In this document: positions 5,778-9,617 of the stretch, piece after piece | Layout: every line of letters starts with the position of its first letter | Numbering within the stretch: the first letter of the stretch is position 1 | Source: Chitinophagaceae bacterium | GTDB taxonomy: Bacteria > Bacteroidota > Bacteroidia > Chitinophagales > Chitinophagaceae | NCBI GenBank assembly: GCA_013205585.1 | Contig: JABMML010000235.1 | Coordinates: 1 to 9,617, forward strand | DNA length: 9,617 bases | Direction of reading: 5' to 3' | Program-made: the position numbers and the translations under genes | The notes under the pieces: generated by a model | What the model was told of the DNA's origin: nothing | What the model saw: the letters and a program-made list of their open reading frames with translations, nothing else | The model's database searches: none

Positions 5778-6917
5778 ATGCACTACTTTTTAGATTGGAT
5801 ACTTGCTATTTTAACCCTTATGTATGCCGGCTTATTAATTGCCTACCGCTACTGGTTCGATAAACTTTCCTTTTTTGATTTTAAACCCGACAAAGTGGTG
5901 AGCGCTTATACTCGTTTTTCCATTGTCATTCCTGCAAGAAACGAAGGGGCCAACATTAAAAAATGTGTCGACTCTATTTTGGCACAAGCTTATCCTGCTG
6001 AATTTTTTGAAATTATTGTGATAGATGATTTTTCAGAAGACAATACCGCCTCTATTATTGAAGCTATACATGCCGAACATGCGCATGTAAAATTATTAAA
6101 ACTTGCCGACTTTTATAAAGCCGATGAAATTAGTTCTTTCAAAAAGAAGGCTATTGAAAAAGCAGTGGGTCATGCGAACGGCGATTGGATTATTACCACC
6201 GATGCCGATTGTGTTGCACCTAAGTATTGGCTTTTATTATATCATCAATATATACAAGCGAATAATCCTGTATTTGTGGCAGCGCCTGTTATGTTTATAA
6301 AAGAAAAAGGAATATTGAATGAATTTCAAGTGTTAGATTTCTTAGCGCTTCAAGGTATTACAGCAGCTGCAGTGGGCGCGGGTAAGCATTCTATGAGCAA
6401 TGGAGCAAACTTGGCTTTTGAAAAATCGGCGTTTTTTGCAGTAGGTGGTTACCAGGGAGTAGATCATATTGCCAGTGGCGACGATATGTTCTTAATGCAT
6501 AAAATGAAAAAAACTTTATCTAATAGAATTGGATATTTATTTCATCCCAATGCCATTGTATTTACCAAGACCATGCAAAATTGGAAAGATTTTTTAATGC
6601 AAAGAATTCGTTGGTCTAGTAAGGCACGCTATTATGACGACAGTTCTATATTCTGGGTTTTACTTTTAGTATATGTTTATAATTTAAGTTTTTTAGTGAT
6701 TCTATTAATGGGGCATTATCAATCTTTTTTTATTGCCATTGCTTTTAAAACTTTTTTTGAACTCTATTTTTTAGACCCTGTTGCTAAGTTTTATTTTTTA
6801 GAAAAAGGGCTTCGTTATTTTTTACTTTACCAGCCCTTGCATATTGTTTATACTTTAGTGGCAGGTCTCTTTGGCCAGATTAGAACCTATACTTGGAAGG
6901 GTAGGCAGGTGAAATAA
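5778..6917 (+). CDS. Membrane-anchored family 2 glycosyltransferase
   Basis: A 379-residue inverting GT-A glycosyltransferase that should transfer a sugar from a nucleotide-sugar donor at the cytoplasmic face of the inner membrane. A transmembrane helix at about 5-24 leads into the catalytic domain, which starts at FSIVIPARNEGANI (47-60). It carries the nucleotide-binding VIDDFS (Asp83, Asp84), the metal-binding DAD (142-144), SNGANLAF (207-214), the likely catalytic-base region SGDDMFL (Asp235, Asp236), and QRIRW (275-279), a QxxRW motif. Hydrophobic segments at about 291-312, 315-333 and 346-366 make the C-terminal membrane part. This layout resembles GT2 enzymes making polysaccharides or glycolipids; the acceptor cannot be read from sequence. 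It appears to be a single-gene unit, divergent from the sugar operon. The 118 bases after it (6918-7035) contain the next promoter and only AT-only weak dyads, no convincing terminator. Confidence 0.88.
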   Translation: MHYFLDWILAILTLMYAGLLIAYRYWFDKLSFFDFKPDKVVSAYTRFSIVIPARNEGANIKKCVDSILAQAYPAEFFEIIVIDDFSEDNTASIIEAIHAEHAHVKLLKLADFYKADEISSFKKKAIEKAVGHANGDWIITTDADCVAPKYWLLLYHQYIQANNPVFVAAPVMFIKEKGILNEFQVLDFLALQGITAAAVGAGKHSMSNGANLAFEKSAFFAVGGYQGVDHIASGDDMFLMHKMKKTLSNRIGYLFHPNAIVFTKTMQNWKDFLMQRIRWSSKARYYDDSSIFWVLLLVYVYNLSFLVILLMGHYQSFFIAIAFKTFFELYFLDPVAKFYFLEKGLRYFLLYQPLHIVYTLVAGLFGQIRTYTWKGRQVK

Positions 6918-7002
6918 GGGTCTGCGGAAGGATTTGATCGAAAAAAAGTCATTTTAGCGCTCAAAATTGCCATTTTAACTAGAAAAATTGGCCTTCTTTA
7001 TG

Positions 7003-7010
7003 TAGTTTTG
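7003..7010 (+). promoter_or_regulatory. Bacteroidota-type -7 box for korB
   Basis: TAGTTTTG matches TAnnTTTG exactly, 25 bases before the korB ATG, giving an expected leader of about 20 bases. A TTG at 6988-6990 is too close (12 bases) for a standard -33 element, so only the -7 part is well supported. It indicates that korB is transcribed separately from the glycosyltransferase. Confidence 0.5.
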
Positions 7011-7035
7011 CATACTAATTAATAATAGAATAGAT

Positions 7036-8076
7036 ATGTCGACTGAAACCATTGAAACCACGGTAGCTGCCCTAACAGCCAAAGATTTTGCCACTGACCA
7101 AGAAGTGCGTTGGTGCCCAGGTTGTGGAGATTATTCCATCTTAGCCTCTGTACAAAAAGTAATGCCAACTATTGGCGTTGCTAGAGAAAATATTGTAATT
7201 ATTAGCGGTATTGGTTGTAGTAGCCGTTTCCCATATTATATGAACACCTATGGTATGCACTCTATTCATGGTCGTGCTACTGCTATTGCGAGTGGTTTAA
7301 AAGCAAGTCGTCCTGAATTAAGTGTGTGGATAGTAGCAGGTGATGGAGATTCAATGAGTATTGGTGGTAACCATACTATTCATATGTTGAGAAGAAATTT
7401 AAATGTTAATTTTTTAGTGTTCAATAACCAAATTTATGGTTTAACAAAGGGTCAATATTCTCCAACTTCTGAAGTAAATAAAGTTACCAAGAGCTCTCCT
7501 CAAGGAAGTATTGATCATCCATTTAATCCAGCTGCATTGGCTTTAGGAGCAGATGCCACTTTTGTAGGACGTACCATGGATCGTGATCCGAAGCATATGC
7601 AAACAACTATTGCACGTGCAGAACAACATCAAGGCACTTCATTCTTAGAGATATACCAAAACTGTAACATTTTTAACGATGGTGCTTTTGAAGTATTTAC
7701 TGAAAAATCGACTAAGCAAGTACATGGTTTATATGTTGAACAAGGAAAGCCATTAACTTTTGGTGCAAATGGGGAGAAGGGAATTCGTTTTGATGGAATG
7801 CGCCCTGAAGTGGTAGAGATTGGTTCAAAGTATAGTGCCGATGATATGTGGATCCATGACGAAAAAGATTTTTATAAAGCACAAATATTAACGCGTTTAT
7901 TTGATAACCCTTCTGAAGTGGGTGCTGTTTTCCCAAGACCTTTTGGTATATTTTACATCAATGACCGTCCTTGCTATGAGGAAATGATGAGTTTACAAAT
8001 TCAAGAGGCTTTAGCAAAAGGTGCAGGAGATTTAGATAAGCTAATCCGCGGTAAAGAGACTTGGGAGATTAAATAA
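7036..8076 (+). CDS. korB: 2-oxoacid:ferredoxin oxidoreductase, beta subunit (2-oxoglutarate type)
   Basis: A 346-residue beta subunit of the thiamine-diphosphate-dependent 2-oxoacid:ferredoxin oxidoreductases, probably the 2-oxoglutarate enzyme that forms succinyl-CoA and reduced ferredoxin. The cytoplasmic enzyme needs an alpha subunit. Cysteines for a [4Fe-4S] cluster are visible: WCPGCGDY (C27, C30), GIGCSS (C61) and NCNIFNDG (C209). The thiamine-diphosphate and magnesium site is GDGDSMSIGGNH (102-113) followed by FNNQIYGLTKGQ (129-140), the usual GDG...N.IYG.T.GQ pattern of this branch. Length is normal and the frame is intact. Usually the alpha-subunit gene is adjacent; here the upstream neighbour is a glycosyltransferase and the downstream one is an opposing regulator, so alpha must lie elsewhere. 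Its stop codon (8074-8076) directly abuts the stop of the opposing gene. Pyruvate or a branched-chain 2-oxoacid as substrate is less likely but not excluded. Confidence 0.9.
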   Translation: MSTETIETTVAALTAKDFATDQEVRWCPGCGDYSILASVQKVMPTIGVARENIVIISGIGCSSRFPYYMNTYGMHSIHGRATAIASGLKASRPELSVWIVAGDGDSMSIGGNHTIHMLRRNLNVNFLVFNNQIYGLTKGQYSPTSEVNKVTKSSPQGSIDHPFNPAALALGADATFVGRTMDRDPKHMQTTIARAEQHQGTSFLEIYQNCNIFNDGAFEVFTEKSTKQVHGLYVEQGKPLTFGANGEKGIRFDGMRPEVVEIGSKYSADDMWIHDEKDFYKAQILTRLFDNPSEVGAVFPRPFGIFYINDRPCYEEMMSLQIQEALAKGAGDLDKLIRGKETWEIK

Positions 8077-8724
8077 TCATAAATCGATATAATTTCTTTT
8101 AAGGGCCGTCATCACCATGGCAGTGCGCTGTTTCACCTGTAGTTTCCTAAACACTCTATCTCTATAGCCATAAATAGTATTCACACTTTTTTGAAGCACT
8201 TGGGCTATTTCGTCATAGTTTAAGTCCTTGCTGCACTGCTGAATGAACATAATTTCATTTTTGGTCAAAGGCCTACGATTATAATTTAATTCCCTAATTG
8301 TAATTTCTTTTAACACATTACTGGTAATCATTTTAGATTTATCGGCCGATAAATGAAAGCGGGTTTTATTTCTAACACAATGTTTTAAATCTATTAATGG
8401 CTCGTCGGTAAAAAATAGTCCCTGCAAGCCATTTTTCATTAAAAAGCAAATAGACTTTATAAACTTAGCATCCGATTTTAATAATATAAACGGGTGCTTC
8501 CCTTTTGCCTTTATAGCTTTGATAACGCTAAGTAGTTCTATATAATTATAGCTATCGGCAATAATGCATAAGTCGGGCATGCGCTTGTCTTCTTTTAAAA
8601 AACTACAAAAGGCTTGAATATCGCCAGTGCTAAAAATAACTTTACAATCTTCTTGTTTTTCAATGGCTAATTGAAATGCTTGACGCGTAATTATTTTTTC
8701 TTCAAGATAGAGTATGCTAAACAT
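8077..8724 (-). CDS. LuxR/NarL-type DNA-binding regulator with degenerate receiver domain
   Basis: A 215-residue protein with response-regulator layout. The C-terminal LuxR-type helix-turn-helix is at about 152-212: LTKNEIMFIQQCSKDLNYDE, then IAQVLQKSVNTIYGYRDRVF, RKLQVKQRTA. Spacing and motifs agree with Bacteroidota NarL/FixJ-family regulators. The N-terminal 1-120 looks like a receiver: it keeps an acidic pair (E8, E9) and a strand MPDLCIIADS. The usual phospho-acceptor position is Ala56, with Asp57 one place later, and the conserved Lys near 105 is replaced (GLFFTDE). It may therefore act without classical phosphorylation, or use Asp57. No histidine kinase gene is nearby and the target genes are unknown. 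It is convergent with korB with no spacer, and divergent from the yciO-like gene with 71 bases between them. The start at 8724 gives the expected receiver beginning, MFSILYLEEK. Confidence 0.8.
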   Translation of the reverse strand: MFSILYLEEKIITRQAFQLAIEKQEDCKVIFSTGDIQAFCSFLKEDKRMPDLCIIADSYNYIELLSVIKAIKAKGKHPFILLKSDAKFIKSICFLMKNGLQGLFFTDEPLIDLKHCVRNKTRFHLSADKSKMITSNVLKEITIRELNYNRRPLTKNEIMFIQQCSKDLNYDEIAQVLQKSVNTIYGYRDRVFRKLQVKQRTAMVMTALKRNYIDL

Positions 8725-8739
8725 GCGCTAGTTTTTATA

Positions 8740-8747
8740 CAAATTAA
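8740..8747 (-). promoter_or_regulatory. Weak -7-like box for the LuxR-type regulator
   Basis: Read on the minus strand, TTAATTTG matches TAnnTTTG at five of six fixed positions. It lies 15 bases upstream of the regulator's start codon at 8724. No -33 TTG is placed correctly. It shares the 71-base divergent spacer with the opposite promoter. Confidence 0.3.
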
Positions 8748-8754
8748 TATAAAA

Positions 8755-8782
8755 TTGATTGGAATAAAAATAGGTAAATTTG
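8755..8782 (+). promoter_or_regulatory. Promoter of the yciO-like gene (-33 TTG and -7 TAAATTTG)
   Basis: TTG at 8755-8757 and TAAATTTG at 8775-8782 are separated by 17 bases, within the range seen for Bacteroidota TTG/TAnnTTTG promoters. The -7 box is perfect. Transcription would begin about 8788, leaving a leader of under ten bases before the ATG at 8796. This is the best full promoter match in the window. Confidence 0.6.
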
Positions 8783-8795
8783 TACTATACACTTT

Positions 8796-9404
8796 ATGCT
8801 AATTAGAATACATCCCGAGAATCCGCAAGCTAGACAACTTACTATGGTAAAAGAATGTTTAGATGATGGGGGTATTATCGCTTACCCCACTGATACTATT
8901 TATGGGCTTGGTTGTTCTATTTTGCATCATGAAGCAGTGGAGAAAATTTGCGCCATAAAAAAAGTTGATCCTGAAAAAGCGCAGCTAAGTTTTATTTGCG
9001 CCGATTTAAGTGATTTGAGCGCTTATGCTAAAAGTATAGATAATGCTTTATATAGAATTTTGAAAAAAACTTTGCCTGGCCCCTATACTTATATTTTACC
9101 TGCTAGTAAACAAGTACCTAAAATTTTACAGTCAAAGAAAAAAACAATTGGCTTGCGTATTCCTAATAATAAAATTGCGCTCTCTATTATTGAAACCTTA
9201 GGCCATCCTATTTTATCGGCATCATTCCCTGGAGATAATGTAGAAGACTATACTGATCCTGAAATTATTTATGAACACTGGAGTAATCAAATTGATATGG
9301 TGGTAGACGGCGGTATTGGTGGCATTGTGCCTTCTACTGTGATTGATTGTACTACCGACGAATATGTGTTACTGCGACAGGGCTTAGGCGTTTGGGAGTA
9401 TTAA
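8796..9404 (+). CDS. YciO-type Sua5/YrdC-family protein (threonylcarbamoyl-AMP synthase-like)
   Basis: A 202-residue single-domain protein of the Sua5/YrdC/YciO superfamily, whose TsaC and Sua5 members make threonylcarbamoyl-AMP for the t6A modification of ANN-decoding tRNAs. The nucleotide-binding core is visible in GGIIAYPTDTIYGLGCSI (25-42), TLPGPYTYILPAS (92-104), KTIGLRIPNN (116-125), DGGIGGIVPSTVID (171-184) and LLRQGLG (192-198). Overall it resembles E. coli YciO more than TsaC, beginning with IHPENPQAR and being about 200 residues long. The canonical KxR motif reads IKKVDPEK (54-61), with no Arg at that position, and the SxN motif reads SAS (141-143). True t6A synthesis is therefore uncertain and a separate TsaC may exist. 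It lacks the C-terminal Sua5 domain. It has its own promoter and converges on rnhB; the 87 bases between (9405-9491) are AT-rich with no strong terminator hairpin. Confidence 0.85.
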   Translation: MLIRIHPENPQARQLTMVKECLDDGGIIAYPTDTIYGLGCSILHHEAVEKICAIKKVDPEKAQLSFICADLSDLSAYAKSIDNALYRILKKTLPGPYTYILPASKQVPKILQSKKKTIGLRIPNNKIALSIIETLGHPILSASFPGDNVEDYTDPEIIYEHWSNQIDMVVDGGIGGIVPSTVIDCTTDEYVLLRQGLGVWEY

Positions 9405-9491
9405 TACTAACCAGCTATTAATATAAATTGTGTAATTGAAAATACTATTTATAAAATAAGACCTACACTTATAGAAACTTATTAATGTAGT

Positions 9492-9617
9492 TTATAATAA
9501 ACTTAGTTGTGGTGGTAGTATCTTAAAACTTTTTCGATGTTCAAAACATAAACCATATTGGGCGATTGCCGCGCGGTGCGCGGCCGTGCCGTATCCTTTA
9601 TTTTTATCCCAACCATA
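9492..9617 (-). CDS. rnhB: Ribonuclease HII, C-terminal fragment (partial, runs off the window)
   Basis: The last 41 codons of a minus-strand gene, read from the window edge to a TAA at 9492-9494. The residues begin [18 protein letters not shown] and contain EHRKSF. These match the C-terminal end of RNase HII, where a Y-G-x-x-x-N/H-K-G-Y-x-T-x-x-H block is followed by H-R-(K/R)-S-F. RNase HII removes ribonucleotides misincorporated in DNA and cleaves RNA-DNA hybrids. The catalytic DEDD residues lie mostly upstream, outside the window. The usual YPT reads YGT here, and the stretch is alanine-rich and encoded with GC-rich codons, unlike the surrounding sequence. It converges with the yciO-like gene. 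Confidence 0.82.
   Translation of the reverse strand, partial: YGWDKNKGYGTAAHRAAIAQYGLCFEHRKSFKILPPQLSLL
9568..9584. repeat. GC-only hairpin inside rnhB
   Basis: GCCGCGC-GGT-GCGCGGC is a perfect seven-base inverted repeat with a three-base loop. It is made almost entirely of G and C in a window that is otherwise strongly AT-rich. It lies in frame within the RNase HII coding sequence and encodes part of the alanine-rich TAAHRAAIA segment. The hairpin would be very stable in RNA or single-stranded DNA. No T-run follows on either strand, so it is not a typical terminator. Confidence 0.6.

Noticed and set aside
6951..6976. Interleaved ATTTT/AAAAT dyads around AGCGCT after the glycosyltransferase, considered as a terminator or operator.
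   Set aside because: The arms are A/T only, five bases long and imperfectly centred, and no T run follows the hairpin properly.
7712..7936. A minus-strand reading frame of 74 codons inside korB.
   Set aside because: It is antisense to a well-conserved coding region and has no recognisable domain or promoter.
9405..9491. CTACA...TGTAG in the convergent spacer, considered as a bidirectional terminator.
   Set aside because: Only five paired bases with a long AT-rich loop; too weak to call.

Overview
The window looks like an AT-rich chromosomal segment from the phylum Bacteroidota, probably the Chitinophagaceae or relatives. The evidence is the family-level look of the proteins, weak Shine-Dalgarno signals, and perfect Bacteroidota-type -7 boxes (TAnnTTTG) in front of three plus-strand genes. 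The exact genus cannot be settled from the sequence alone. No tRNA, rRNA, CRISPR array, insertion sequence or phage gene is visible.

Positions 749-5680 (minus strand) hold a tightly packed five-gene operon, transcribed from 5680 towards 749. Its order is UxaA-type sugar-acid dehydratase, SDR dehydrogenase, FAH-family hydrolase, COG3618 lactonase, SDR sugar dehydrogenase. Together these make a complete non-phosphorylating route for a 6-deoxy sugar, most likely L-fucose. The steps are: sugar to lactone (SDR at 749), lactone to acid (lactonase), acid to 2-keto-3-deoxy acid (UxaA-type), oxidation to the 2,4-diketo acid (SDR at 3224), and hydrolysis to pyruvate plus lactate (FAH). The dehydratase is of the altronate/UxaA family, not the enolase-superfamily type of the textbook pathway. 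The sugar dehydrogenase has Asn where the catalytic Lys of the SDR YxxxK motif should be.

Positions 1-607 (minus strand) hold a MarR-family regulator followed by the first 13 codons of what looks like an acyl-CoA dehydrogenase, so this regulator may serve fatty-acid oxidation and not the sugar operon. Just upstream of the regulator lie an inverted repeat that could be its operator and a run of T-tracts spaced about one helical turn apart, which predicts bent DNA.

Positions 5778-9404 hold single-gene units. They are a membrane-anchored family 2 glycosyltransferase (+), a 2-oxoacid:ferredoxin oxidoreductase beta subunit without its alpha partner alongside (+), a LuxR/NarL-type regulator with a degenerate receiver (-), and a YciO-type member of the Sua5/YrdC family (+). 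The beta-subunit gene and the regulator meet tail to tail with no intergenic base. The window ends in the C-terminal 41 residues of ribonuclease HII (-), which contain a short, very GC-rich hairpin sequence.

No wholly new multi-gene system is evident. The most distinctive points are the UxaA-type fucose module with its YxxxN dehydrogenase and the curved-DNA/palindrome region in front of the MarR gene.
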